Origin: Promicromonospora sp049532985
GTDB taxonomy: Bacteria; Actinomycetota; Actinomycetes; Actinomycetales; Cellulomonadaceae
DNA length: 64,000 nucleotides
Direction: 5' to 3'
NCBI RefSeq assembly: GCF_049532985.1
Contig: NZ_CP186693.1
Location: forward strand, 2,480,001-2,544,000
Below are positions 35,215 through 43,507 of this stretch, one piece after another. The notes under the pieces are model-generated. The model had not been told where the DNA came from, made no database searches, and saw only the letters and a program-made list of their open reading frames with translations. Position numbers and translations under genes: made by a program. Position 1 is the first letter of the stretch. Each line of letters starts with the position of its first letter.

Positions 35215-36629
35215 GACCGGACTTCCTTCTTCATGTGACGGACGACGAGCAGGGACAGTGCGGCCACGAGGGCCGCCACGAGAAAGCCGGTGACGAAGGC
35301 CGACTCGGCGGGCACCCCGGTCACCGGGTCGTTCCCGGCGTCGAGGATCGAACCGGCGGCCTGGCCCCCCGCGACGGCACCGATCAGGCGGATCACGACC
35401 AGGAGGCTGGTGGCGATCCCCGTGTCCTTCGCTGCGACGGAGGTCGCGGTGCTGGCGAGCAGCGCCGTGGTGATCAGGCCACCGACGAAGGCGGCGAGCG
35501 CCCGCGCGACGACGAGCTGCCACACCGTGTCGTGCAGCGCCGCGACGGCGACGAGGATGCCGGCGGTGGCCACGGCGCCCGTGGTGGCCACGGTGCGTGC
35601 ACCGAACCGCTGCACGGCGAGCCCGCCGACCGATCCGGCCAGCACGCCGGCGATGGAGGCGGGCATCATGAACAGCCCGATGTCGGTGGTGCCAAGCCCC
35701 AGGCCGTAGCCCTCCCCCGACACCTGGAACAGCTTGGGGACGAACGTCTGCAGCATCGCGGAGATCGCCGCGACGGCGACGGTGAGCACGGCCGCGCTCC
35801 ACAGGGCGGGCGCTGCCAGCATGCGCAGCTCGACCATCGGGGAGATCGCCCGGCGCTCGACGGCCACCCAGGCCGCGGCGAGGGCGGCGACGACGAGCAC
35901 CACGCCGCCGACCGCCAGCGGCGGAAGGCCGCCGCCCGTCACCACCAGCAGCCCCAGCATGAGCGCGACCAGCGTGGCGCTCAGCAGGGCCACTCCGGCC
36001 CAGTCGATGGTGGCGCCCTGGTCACCTGGCGGGTCGTTCGGCATGAGCCGGAGGACGGCCGCCGTCGCTCCGACGATCACGATCGTCGGAGCCGCGAAGA
36101 TCCAGTGCCAGGACAGGCCCTCCGCCAGCGGCCCGGCGACGAGCGTCCCGACGATGCCCCCGGCGGTGAACAGCGCGCTGACCACCCCGACGGCCACCTG
36201 CGTCTGCCCCTCCGGGAAGTTCTTGCGCACCAGGATGAACGAGAGGGGCAGTGCGCCCACCATCGCGCCCTGCAGCGTCTGACCGACCAGCAGTACCGGC
36301 AGGTTCGGCGCGAGGCTCGACACCACGCCACCTACCGAGACCAGCGCCATCAGCACGAGCAGCACCCGCTTGCCGCCGAAGCGGTCGCCGAGCTTGCCCG
36401 CGATGGGCGCGACGATCGCGCCGGTGATCAGCAGGGTGCTGGCGATGAGCGCGGCCGCCGCCGTGTCGACACCCAGCTCGCGCTCCAGCAGCGGGCGGGC
36501 AGGGTCCACCACCGTCTGCAGGGTGCCGAGGGCGAGGGCGAGAGCGCCGAGCGCCCCGATCGCGGGGCCTCCGATACGGGCAGGGGCCGGCCTCTCGACG
36601 GGGGCCGGAGAAGCAGGAGCGATAGTCAT
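35211..36629 (-). CDS. MFS drug transporter (DHA2-like)
   Basis: A 472-residue membrane exporter with about 14 hydrophobic segments. It has the motif A-type loop GKLGDRFGGKRVLL between helices 2 and 3 and the motif C-like ALFTAGGIVGTLVAGPLAEG in helix 5, both typical of drug:H+ antiporters. The start follows GGAAAGGGA. It is co-translated with the FAD monooxygenase gene. A strong hairpin lies upstream, separating it from the ABC/FtsX operon. Confidence 0.9.
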   Translation of the reverse strand: MTIAPASPAPVERPAPARIGGPAIGALGALALALGTLQTVVDPARPLLERELGVDTAAAALIASTLLITGAIVAPIAGKLGDRFGGKRVLLVLMALVSVGGVVSSLAPNLPVLLVGQTLQGAMVGALPLSFILVRKNFPEGQTQVAVGVVSALFTAGGIVGTLVAGPLAEGLSWHWIFAAPTIVIVGATAAVLRLMPNDPPGDQGATIDWAGVALLSATLVALMLGLLVVTGGGLPPLAVGGVVLVVAALAAAWVAVERRAISPMVELRMLAAPALWSAAVLTVAVAAISAMLQTFVPKLFQVSGEGYGLGLGTTDIGLFMMPASIAGVLAGSVGGLAVQRFGARTVATTGAVATAGILVAVAALHDTVWQLVVARALAAFVGGLITTALLASTATSVAAKDTGIATSLLVVIRLIGAVAGGQAAGSILDAGNDPVTGVPAESAFVTGFLVAALVAALSLLVVRHMKKEVRS

Positions 36630-36797
36630 CTCAGTCCCTTTCCGGGCTGGTCACGGGCGGGAGCACGAACGAGGTCGGTCTGATCTCCATGTCCTCGAAC
36701 CTAGGGTTCGGGCCCTGTGCCCTGACATGGTGGGAACCGCCGTGCACCCGGGAGATTTCCTCCGCCCTGCCGGGATCGCACACCCCGGCCGCGGGCA

Positions 36798-36841
36798 CAG
36801 GTAGCTGCCCCCACCGCACCCGCGATGGGGGCAGCTACCTG
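36798..36841 (-). terminator. Strong hairpin ending the ABC/FtsX operon
   Basis: A perfect 15-bp stem (CAGGTAGCTGCCCCC with its complement) and a 14-base loop start nine bases after the FtsX stop. No U-tract follows. It is the best intrinsic terminator candidate in the 36.6-36.85 kb gap. Confidence 0.75.
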
Positions 36842-36849
36842 GTTCGCTG

Positions 36850-39102
36850 CTACTCGACCGAGGCGGCCGCCTCCGCCGCCCGCCCCCGCGTGGCCCGCCA
36901 CGCGGGCAGCAGCGTCGCCCCGAGGGTCAGCAGGACGACCAGCGCGACGATCGCCGCGTAGACCAGCGGGGACCCGGCAGGTATCACGGATCCGAGCCGC
37001 TTGAGGCTCACCGGGACCAGGATGCCCAGCGCCGCGATGCTGCCCAGCGCGAGGCCCGTGACCGCGACGATCGCCGCCTCCAGCCCGACCATCTGCATCA
37101 CCTGGCGGCGGGTCGAGCCCACGAGCCGCTGGAGCCCGAACTCGCGCTGCCGCGCCGCCGTGCTGGACACCAGGGTGTTGATCACGGTGATCGCCGAGTA
37201 TCCGACGAGCAGGAGCACCATGATGTAGATCGCGTAGGACGCCGTCTTCTTCTGGTCCTCGTACTCGTCGAACAGGATCTCCCGGTCGGCGACGGTCACC
37301 CCGTCCATGGCCGTGGTCAGCCGGGTCAGGTCCGCCACCAGCTGCTCCGGATCGGTGCCGTCCTGCGCGCTGACCAGGATGCGTGTCGGGAACCCGGCGG
37401 TGGTGCGCGCGGCCAGCGTGTCGGCCGGGAGCAGGAGCGTGTCGTAGTCGTCCGCGGCGGAGAACAGCGCGGCCACCCGCACGTCGAGGAGGGTGTTGTC
37501 CCCCATCCGGAGCGTGATCGGGTCGCCCACGCCGACGCCGAGGGTGCCGGCGTGCTCGTCCTCGATCGCGACCGTCGCGCCGTGCAGGTCCGCGAGCGTC
37601 CCCGCAGTGACGTCGACCGGTGTGCTCGCGGCGGCGCTCCGGGCGGTGACTCCCTGGAGGGTCCAGCCCTCGCCCATCGGTGACACGTCGTGCGGGCTCT
37701 CGATGAAACCGACGCTGCTGACGTGCTCGGACGCTCCGGCAACACCGGGCAGCCGGCCGATCTCCTCGACGAGCCGCGGGTCGACACGGTCCGGCGCCGT
37801 CACCACGGCGTCGGCGACGATGCCGTCGGCGAAGGCCGCCCTGTCGGCGGCGTCGTTCGTCGTCTGCAGGTACAGCATTCCGGTCGACACCCCGGTCAGC
37901 AGGATGACGGGGCCCATGACGGCAGCGAGCCGACTGCTCCGGCCGCGTGCGTTGAGCACCGCGAGGTCGCCCGTGAGCCCGCCGAGAGCGCGCACCGGCC
38001 ACTGGACCGCGACGATCATGACCTTCGCCAGTGCGGGGGCCAGCAGCGCGAGCCCGACGGTGAACACGATGGCCGCGGGGGCGGCCGTCGCCGGGGCAGC
38101 CGGGCCGCTCAGCACCGCGACGGTAACGATGGTCAGCGCGATCCCGGCCGCGACGAAGAGCAGCCCGGCCAGGACCCGCCATCCGCCGATCGCCCTGTCG
38201 TCGAGCGAGGCCTCCGCGAGCGCCTGGCTCGGCTTGGTCCGTGCCGCCCGTCGTCCCGCGCCCAGAGCGCCCCCGAGAGCCGCGAGGATCGCCACCGCCA
38301 TCGCCGCCACGGACGGTATCCAGCCCTGGTGGAAGGCCACACCCGCCGTGGCGATGCCCTGTCCGGCCAGGAAGTCGAACACGAGCTTGCCCAGGAGCTG
38401 GCCCGGGACGTAGGACGCGGCGGTGGCGACCAGCGCGAGCACCAGCGTCTCGCGGAGGACGAGCCGGCGCACCTGACGAGGCGTCGCCCCGATGGCCCGC
38501 AGCAGGGCCAGCTCCTTCTGCCGCTGAGCGATCGACAACCCGAGCATCGATGCCACCCCGAAGATGGACACCAGCAGTGCGAAGGCGCTGAAGACGCCCG
38601 CGAGAGAGACCACGTTCACGCTGGTCGCCGTGGCGTCACGCAGCTCCGCCCGGCCTCGTTCGTCACCGACGAGGGTCACGGTCTCGCCGTCCAGCTCGGC
38701 GTCGATCCGCTCGCGCAGGTCGTCGACGTCCGCGTCCCGTTCGGCGACCACGCCGATGGCGTCGACGGTCCCCGCCGGCGGGGAGCCCTCGAAGACGTAG
38801 GTCCTGGTCTCCTGCACGCCGGGCAGCGCCGAGATGACGCTCTCCAGCCCGGCGTCGACGCGGACGCGCTCGGGCAGGATCGCCGGCTCGTCCTCGTCGC
38901 CGCCGGGCGCACGGTGCGTCTGGTCGCCGGCGACGACGACGTCGGCGGTGCTCAGCTGCTGGGGAGGGGCCGCTGCTCGGATGCCCGTCTCGATCAGTCC
39001 GCCGCAGGCCATCAGGACGATCGCGGCGAAGAACATGGCGAGGAAGGCGGCGACGAACGTGCCCGTGCGGAAGCGCAGGGTGCGGAGTGCGAGCTGCAGC
39101 AT
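36850..39102 (-). CDS. FtsX-like ABC transporter permease
   Basis: A 750-residue permease with the MacB/FtsX architecture doubled: an N-terminal helix (about 12-38) and extracytoplasmic domain (40-170), a three-helix FtsX domain (about 175-330, with SIAQRQKELALLRAIGATPRQVRRL in part), a second helix block, a second extracytoplasmic domain (about 440-610) and a second FtsX domain (about 620-740, with ARQREFGLQRLVGSTRRQV). This is the layout of actinobacterial exporters of antimicrobial peptides or lipids. The ATG overlaps the ATPase stop by one base. Confidence 0.92.
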   Translation of the reverse strand: MLQLALRTLRFRTGTFVAAFLAMFFAAIVLMACGGLIETGIRAAAPPQQLSTADVVVAGDQTHRAPGGDEDEPAILPERVRVDAGLESVISALPGVQETRTYVFEGSPPAGTVDAIGVVAERDADVDDLRERIDAELDGETVTLVGDERGRAELRDATATSVNVVSLAGVFSAFALLVSIFGVASMLGLSIAQRQKELALLRAIGATPRQVRRLVLRETLVLALVATAASYVPGQLLGKLVFDFLAGQGIATAGVAFHQGWIPSVAAMAVAILAALGGALGAGRRAARTKPSQALAEASLDDRAIGGWRVLAGLLFVAAGIALTIVTVAVLSGPAAPATAAPAAIVFTVGLALLAPALAKVMIVAVQWPVRALGGLTGDLAVLNARGRSSRLAAVMGPVILLTGVSTGMLYLQTTNDAADRAAFADGIVADAVVTAPDRVDPRLVEEIGRLPGVAGASEHVSSVGFIESPHDVSPMGEGWTLQGVTARSAAASTPVDVTAGTLADLHGATVAIEDEHAGTLGVGVGDPITLRMGDNTLLDVRVAALFSAADDYDTLLLPADTLAARTTAGFPTRILVSAQDGTDPEQLVADLTRLTTAMDGVTVADREILFDEYEDQKKTASYAIYIMVLLLVGYSAITVINTLVSSTAARQREFGLQRLVGSTRRQVMQMVGLEAAIVAVTGLALGSIAALGILVPVSLKRLGSVIPAGSPLVYAAIVALVVLLTLGATLLPAWRATRGRAAEAAASVE

Positions 39103-39899
39103 CAGCGCTGCCCTCCCACGGCCGTCGACGGCGCCAGGGGCCGCGCGTCCGCGGAGGCGCCCAGGTGGGTCATCCGCTCGGCGACGGCGTCCGCCGTCGG
39201 GGACCGGAGCTCGCCCACCACGCGCCCGTCGGCGAGGAACAGCACGCGATCGGCGTAGGACGCCGCGACCGGGTCGTGCGTGACCATCACGATCGTCTGG
39301 CCGTTCTCGTGCACCGAACGTCGCAGCAGACCGAGCACGTCCCGTGCGGTCCTCGTGTCCAGCGCGCCGGTCGGCTCGTCGGCGAAGATGACGGCCGGCT
39401 CGGTGATCAGTGCCCGCGCGATGGCGACCCGCTGCTGCTGCCCGCCGGACAGCTCCGCCGGGCGGTGCCTGCGCCGTTCGCGCAGGCCTACCTGTTCGAG
39501 CACGCTCGCCACCCGGCCCTTGGCCGGGCTCCGGCCCGCGAGCCGCAGCGGCAGCGTCACGTTCTGCTCCACCGTCAGGACCGGGAGCAGGTTGAACGCC
39601 TGGAAGATGAACCCGACCCGGTCGCGCCGCAGCTCCGTGAGCTCGGTCTCGCTCATCGTGCTCAGCTCGCTGTCCTCCAGGACGACCGAACCCGACGTCG
39701 GCTGGTCGAGCCCCGCGGCGCACTGCAGCAGCGTGCTCTTGCCGGAGCCGGACGGACCCATGATCGCCGTGAACGTGCCCCGCCCGAACTGCGTCGACAC
39801 GTCGTCGAGCGCGACGACCTCGGTCCCGCGCCTGCCGTAGACCTTGCGGACAGCGGTCAGCCGGACCGCATCGGTGGCTGTACCTGTGCCTGTGAGCAT
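39102..39899 (-). CDS. ABC transporter ATP-binding protein (LolD/MacB type)
   Basis: A 265-residue ATPase. Walker A GPSGSGKST, Q-loop in IFQAFNLLP, signature LSGGQQQRVAIARAL, Walker B AVIFADEPTGALD and the switch His in MVTHDP, all in canonical order. It powers the FtsX-type permease encoded next. The ATG codes for MLTGTG; longer frames upstream lack a ribosome site. No kinase/regulator pair of the bacitracin-resistance type is adjacent, so the substrate is open. Confidence 0.95.
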   Translation of the reverse strand: MLTGTGTATDAVRLTAVRKVYGRRGTEVVALDDVSTQFGRGTFTAIMGPSGSGKSTLLQCAAGLDQPTSGSVVLEDSELSTMSETELTELRRDRVGFIFQAFNLLPVLTVEQNVTLPLRLAGRSPAKGRVASVLEQVGLRERRRHRPAELSGGQQQRVAIARALITEPAVIFADEPTGALDTRTARDVLGLLRRSVHENGQTIVMVTHDPVAASYADRVLFLADGRVVGELRSPTADAVAERMTHLGASADARPLAPSTAVGGQR

Positions 39900-40049
39900 T
39901 CCTCGCACCGTTCCCCCGTGCCGCGCCGGGTTGCGCGGGCACGACATGACGCTACGAAGGCGGGCGGTCGGCCCACCATGGTGCCAGCCGGTCGGCCGCG
40001 GTAAGGAAAACTGCATCCTGCGCCGGGCGGCTGCGACGCCCTGGGCGGA

Positions 40050-40511
40050 TCATTCCCCGGACAACCGCTGGTGCACCCGCTTCTGCGCGCTCTGGAAGAC
40101 GATCTGGCTCCGGAAGGTGACGACCTCCCGTGGCTGGCTGAGGCGGTCGATGAGGAACGCGTGCAGGTGGTCGAGGTCGCGGGCGGTCACATGAGCGAGC
40201 AGGTCCTCGTCCCCGGCGAGGACGTAGACGGCCATGACCTCGGGCAGCTTGATCAGGGCGGCCTTGAACGAGTCGATCACATCGCGGTTGAGCGGGCGCA
40301 GCCGGATGGAGACGAACGCCTCGACCCTGCGGTCGAGCGCCGCCGGGTCGATGTCGGCGTGATACCCGCGGATGACGCCGCGAGCACGCAGGTGCCGTAC
40401 CCGTTCCAGGCAGGTGGAGGGTGCGATGCCGAGGTGCCGGGCCAGGTCGCGGTTGGTCTGCCGTGCATCGCACTGGAGCTGTTGCACGATCGCCGAATCA
40501 AGTTCGTCCAC
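40050..40511 (-). CDS. Lrp/AsnC-family regulator
   Basis: A 153-residue feast/famine regulator. N-terminal HTH: LDSAIVQQLQCDARQTNRDLARHLGIAPSTCLERVRHLRARGVIRGYHADID in part. The C-terminal RAM ligand-binding domain includes VEAFVSIRLRP and AVYVLAGDEDLLAHVTARDLDHLHAFL in part. The GTG start is the usual N-terminus for this family. It is divergent from an amino-acid permease gene, the commonest Lrp arrangement, so an amino acid is the probable effector. Confidence 0.93.
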   Translation of the reverse strand: MDELDSAIVQQLQCDARQTNRDLARHLGIAPSTCLERVRHLRARGVIRGYHADIDPAALDRRVEAFVSIRLRPLNRDVIDSFKAALIKLPEVMAVYVLAGDEDLLAHVTARDLDHLHAFLIDRLSQPREVVTFRSQIVFQSAQKRVHQRLSGE

Positions 40512-40533
40512 GATCAGGATCGTATCGATCGTT

Positions 40534-40548
40534 CCGAACGACGTTCGG
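40534..40548. promoter_or_regulatory. Palindrome between AsnC-type and permease genes
   Basis: CCGAACGACGTTCGG is a perfect 7-1-7 palindrome in the 127-bp divergent promoter region; Lrp-family proteins bind short symmetrical sites of this size. A separate 9-bp inverted repeat (40597-40620, loop of six) lies in the permease leader and could form an RNA hairpin ahead of its ribosome site. Confidence 0.5.
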
Positions 40549-40638
40549 CCTCGGCCCCAGGTGCGCGTTCCTGTGCTTACGCTCACGCCGATTTCCTGGC
40601 CATCCGGCACAGGATGGCCATCGGGCAGAGGACGGTAC

Positions 40639-41913
40639 ATGGGAGAGAAGGTTCGCCCGGGCGCACGCCGCGCCCCCGGGCTCGGTGTCGTGACAGGTGC
40701 GGTCATGCTGCTCGGCGCGGTGCTCGGACCGGGGGCGCTGGCTCTGCCCGCGCTGGCGGCCGAGGCCGCCGGACCCGCGTCCTTGCTGGCGTGGGCACTG
40801 CTGCTCGTCGCCGGCATCCCGGTCGCGGCGACGTTCGCGGCGCTCGGTGGCGCCTATCCCGACGGCGGAGGCGTGGCGCACTTCGCGGCGGTCGCCTTCG
40901 ACGGACGGATCGCCGCGGCGGTCGGCTGGTGGTTCCTGGCGGCAGTGCCGCTCGGCGTCACGGCCGCCGCGCTGATGGGCGGGCACTACGTCGCGGCCGC
41001 CGTCGGTGCAGGTCCCGGGTTTGCCACGGGTGTCGGCCTCGGGCTGCTCGTGGCGTCGTTCGTCCTGAACGCCGTCGGACTCCGCGCGACGGGGCGGATC
41101 CAGGTCCTGAGCGCCGCCGTCATGGTGATCCTCCTGGTCGTGGCCGTCACGGTCTCGCTCGGCAGCGTGCGCTCCGAGGCGTTCGCCCCGTTCGCCCCTC
41201 ACGGGTGGACGAGCGTCGGCACCGCGGCCACCACCCTGTTCTTCGCGTTCGCCGGCTGGGAGGCGGCCACCCATCTCTCGGCGGACTTCGCGGACCCTCG
41301 TCGCGGCCTGCGGCGCGCGACGACGCTCACACTTGCCCTCGTGAGCGTGCTCTACCTCGGGCTCGCGGTCGTCACGCTCGGCGTCCTGGGCCCTGCCGCC
41401 GGACGTGATCCGGCGCCGCTGCTCACCCTCCTGCACCGGGCGTTCGGCACCACCGGCACCGCGCTGGCCACCACCGCCGCTCTGCTGCTGACCTTCGGAG
41501 CCATCAACGCCTACCTGGCCAGCGGCGCCCGGCTGGGCGCGGCGCTCGGACGGGACCGCGCGCTGCCGCCCTGGCTCGTGGGCAGGACGATGCCGGGGCG
41601 TGAGCCACGCCGCGGCCTGGCGTTCCTCGCCGCCTGCTGCCTGGTCGTGGCCGGCCCGGTCCTCGGTGGTCTCGTCACCCTCGACGGGCTGGTCCGCGCC
41701 ACGTCCGCGCTGCTCGCGGCGGTGACCCTCACCGGAACCCTCGCCGGTGCCAGGCTCCTCCGCGGAGGCGCGCGCGGCAACGCCGTCGTGGCCTCGGCAT
41801 TCCTCGCTGTCGTGCTGGTGTTCTGCGGCGCATTGCTCGCTGTCCCTGCCCTCGTCGGCGGTGCCGCGTTGACCCATCACCGCCTCGGCGAATATCATCG
41901 ACGCCTCAGCTAA
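40639..41913 (+). CDS. APC-family amino-acid permease
   Basis: A 424-residue membrane transporter with about 12 helices. The start of the APC core is recognisable (GLGVVTGAVMLLGAVLGPGALALPALAAEAAGPASLLAW in part; the unwound helix 1 G-x-G region), as is AFAGWEAATHLSADFADPRR in helix 6. It resembles the YjeH/L-methionine and branched-chain exporter-like group. Start is ATG behind GAGGAC. The divergent Lrp/AsnC gene is the probable regulator. Its TAA stop lies within a GCTAAT repeat discussed separately. Confidence 0.88.
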   Translation: MGEKVRPGARRAPGLGVVTGAVMLLGAVLGPGALALPALAAEAAGPASLLAWALLLVAGIPVAATFAALGGAYPDGGGVAHFAAVAFDGRIAAAVGWWFLAAVPLGVTAAALMGGHYVAAAVGAGPGFATGVGLGLLVASFVLNAVGLRATGRIQVLSAAVMVILLVVAVTVSLGSVRSEAFAPFAPHGWTSVGTAATTLFFAFAGWEAATHLSADFADPRRGLRRATTLTLALVSVLYLGLAVVTLGVLGPAAGRDPAPLLTLLHRAFGTTGTALATTAALLLTFGAINAYLASGARLGAALGRDRALPPWLVGRTMPGREPRRGLAFLAACCLVVAGPVLGGLVTLDGLVRATSALLAAVTLTGTLAGARLLRGGARGNAVVASAFLAVVLVFCGALLAVPALVGGAALTHHRLGEYHRRLS

Positions 41914-41935
41914 TTCCATTAGCCACACGGCTAAT
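41909..41935. promoter_or_regulatory. Three GCTAAT half-sites ahead of the SnoaL-like gene
   Basis: GCTAAT, ATTAGC and GCTAAT follow each other with 3- and 6-base spacers, so two overlapping palindromes can form (41909-41923 and 41918-41935). The first half-site includes the permease stop codon. This looks like an operator for the next gene; the nearby TetR-family gene is a candidate binder. Confidence 0.45.
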
Positions 41936-41965
41936 GAGAGTTGCCCATTGGACGGAAGAGTGAAC

Positions 41966-42385
41966 ATGGCAACCGCATCCGAGAACCACCAGCTCCTCAC
42001 CGACTACTACGCCGCCTACGGCGATGGCGGCCCCGAGGGCCTGGCCCGCATGGCGAGCTTCTACACCGAGAGCAAGCCGTCCTACACGGCGGGCCGCTCG
42101 GAGCTCTCCGGAGAGACCAACAGCCCGGAGGAGTCGCTGCGGGTGATGCGACGACTCCAGGAGCTCAGCGGCGGGAACATCACGTTCGCGGCACCGCCGA
42201 CCATCCTGGTCGCGGGCGACGCCGTCGTCGCCCTTGTCGTCCACGAGAAGCACGCACGGATCGGCAGGCCCGAGCTGGTGGTGCCACGGCTCTACGTCTA
42301 CGAGATCACCGACGGCAAGATCAGCCGCTCCTTCGGCTGGCAGCTCGAGTCGCAGGCGTTCGACGCCTACTACCCGGCGGCGTGA
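41966..42385 (+). CDS. SnoaL/NTF2-like domain protein
   Basis: A 139-residue protein with the cone-shaped SnoaL/NTF2 fold: helical start NHQLLTDYYAAYGDGGPEGLARMASFY in part, then strands IVAGDAVVALVVHEKHARIGRPELVVPRLYVYEITDGKISRSFGWQ in part. This fold houses isomerases, hydratases and ligand-binding proteins; the pattern alone does not give the reaction. GGAAGAG precedes the ATG. Convergent with a TetR gene. Confidence 0.82.
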   Translation: MATASENHQLLTDYYAAYGDGGPEGLARMASFYTESKPSYTAGRSELSGETNSPEESLRVMRRLQELSGGNITFAAPPTILVAGDAVVALVVHEKHARIGRPELVVPRLYVYEITDGKISRSFGWQLESQAFDAYYPAA

Positions 42386-42439
42386 CCCACACCCAGCCGG
42401 CGAACCGGCCCTGACCAGGCAGTTCGCTCTCCGGCGCGA

Positions 42440-42479
42440 GCGGGTGGGACGTCCCACCCGCACCTCAGGAGGGTGCGGG
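42440..42479. terminator. Overlapping palindromes in the convergent SnoaL/TetR gap
   Basis: GCGGGTGGGAC is followed at once by its exact complement, a 22-bp palindrome, and its right arm restarts an 8-bp hairpin (CCCGCACC, 7-base loop, GGTGCGGG). Located between two converging genes, the pair probably terminates transcription from both sides. Confidence 0.55.
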
Positions 42480-42569
42480 CGGGCACGGCGGCGGCCCGCA
42501 CCCTGCGGTCGAGCGGACTCGGCGGTGGCACCTCAGGCGACGATGAACCCGATCGCAGGTTTCGCCATC

Positions 42570-43190
42570 TCAGTCGCGGGACCAGGACACCGCGTTCATC
42601 GCCACATCAGCGACCCGGCGCAGCTCCGCCTCGCTCCTGCCCGTCGCCGCTTGAACGGCGATGCCGTACGCGACCGTCGTGATGTAGGTCGCCAGCGTGC
42701 GCGGATCCTCGGTCTCCGGCAGATCGCCCTCGGCCCGCGCACGCAGGAACCGGGACTCGAGGCGCGCAGCGCCATCTTGGCGCCAGTCGACGAGCACCTT
42801 CTGGGCGGTGAGCCCGTTGTCGCCGGCGGACAGCGCAGCCTGGACGCCGAGGCATCCGTGGGGCGCCTCGCGACTCGTGCTGGCAGCGGCCGCACCGCGA
42901 AGAATGGACTCGGCGACTTCGCGTGCGGTCGGCTCGGACAGCGCACGGATTCCGTACGAGGCCGGGCCTTCCGTGTACCGCTCGACCACTCGGCGGAACA
43001 GCTCGTCCTTGTTCCCGAACGCCGCATACATGCTGCTGCGAGTGATGCCCATCGCCTCGGTCAGGTCCGACAGGCTCGCCCCTTCGTATCCCTTGGCCCA
43101 GAACACTCTCATGGCTTGTTCGAGGGCGTGGTCGGGGTCGAACTCGCGGGGCCGCCCCAGCTTGGTCTGCGATACGGGCATGGCAACCAT
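42570..43190 (-). CDS. TetR/AcrR-family transcriptional regulator
   Basis: A 206-residue repressor. HTH: RPREFDPDHALEQAMRVFWAKGYEGASLSDLTEAMGITRSSMYAAFGNKDELF in part, followed by a helical ligand domain with the TetR_C-type GCLGVQAALSAGDNGL segment, typical of the YxaF/AcrR-like group. It is divergent from a quinone-oxidoreductase-like gene, whose promoter contains a 10-bp palindrome near its transcription start. The first ATG is chosen because AAGGGGG precedes it. Confidence 0.92.
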   Translation of the reverse strand: MVAMPVSQTKLGRPREFDPDHALEQAMRVFWAKGYEGASLSDLTEAMGITRSSMYAAFGNKDELFRRVVERYTEGPASYGIRALSEPTAREVAESILRGAAAASTSREAPHGCLGVQAALSAGDNGLTAQKVLVDWRQDGAARLESRFLRARAEGDLPETEDPRTLATYITTVAYGIAVQAATGRSEAELRRVADVAMNAVSWSRD

Positions 43191-43351
43191 TATGCCCCCT
43201 TACGGACCAGGCAGTCCAGATAACGCGGAGGACCGGGCGTCGGGCCACCGTCGACGGTGAGCACGACCATCGATCTCGCACGGGCCGAGCACGGCGCGAA
43301 CACCCCGCCCTGACGCCCTGAGCCGTGACGCCTGCCTGCACGGTCGGGGCC

Positions 43352-43398
43352 TTGCCAAGAGATCTCCGCTCGTCTACGTTACATCTGTACCGATCGGT
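43352..43398 (+). promoter_or_regulatory. Promoter with overlapping TetR-type operator
   Basis: -35 TTGCCA and -10 TACGTT are separated by 17 bp. The palindrome ACCGATCGGT starts eight bases after the -10, over the predicted start site, where a TetR-type repressor would block initiation. The rest of the 317-bp divergent gap shows nothing else I can name. Confidence 0.55.
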
Positions 43399-43507
43399 CC
43401 TGAAGTGATGTGCTGGACCTTCGGACGACCTCGCTACCGGGCCCCCGTGAGCGAGCACGCCGCAGCGGAAGTGCTGCCGGCTCGATGTGAGGAGACGAAG
43501 AATCATC

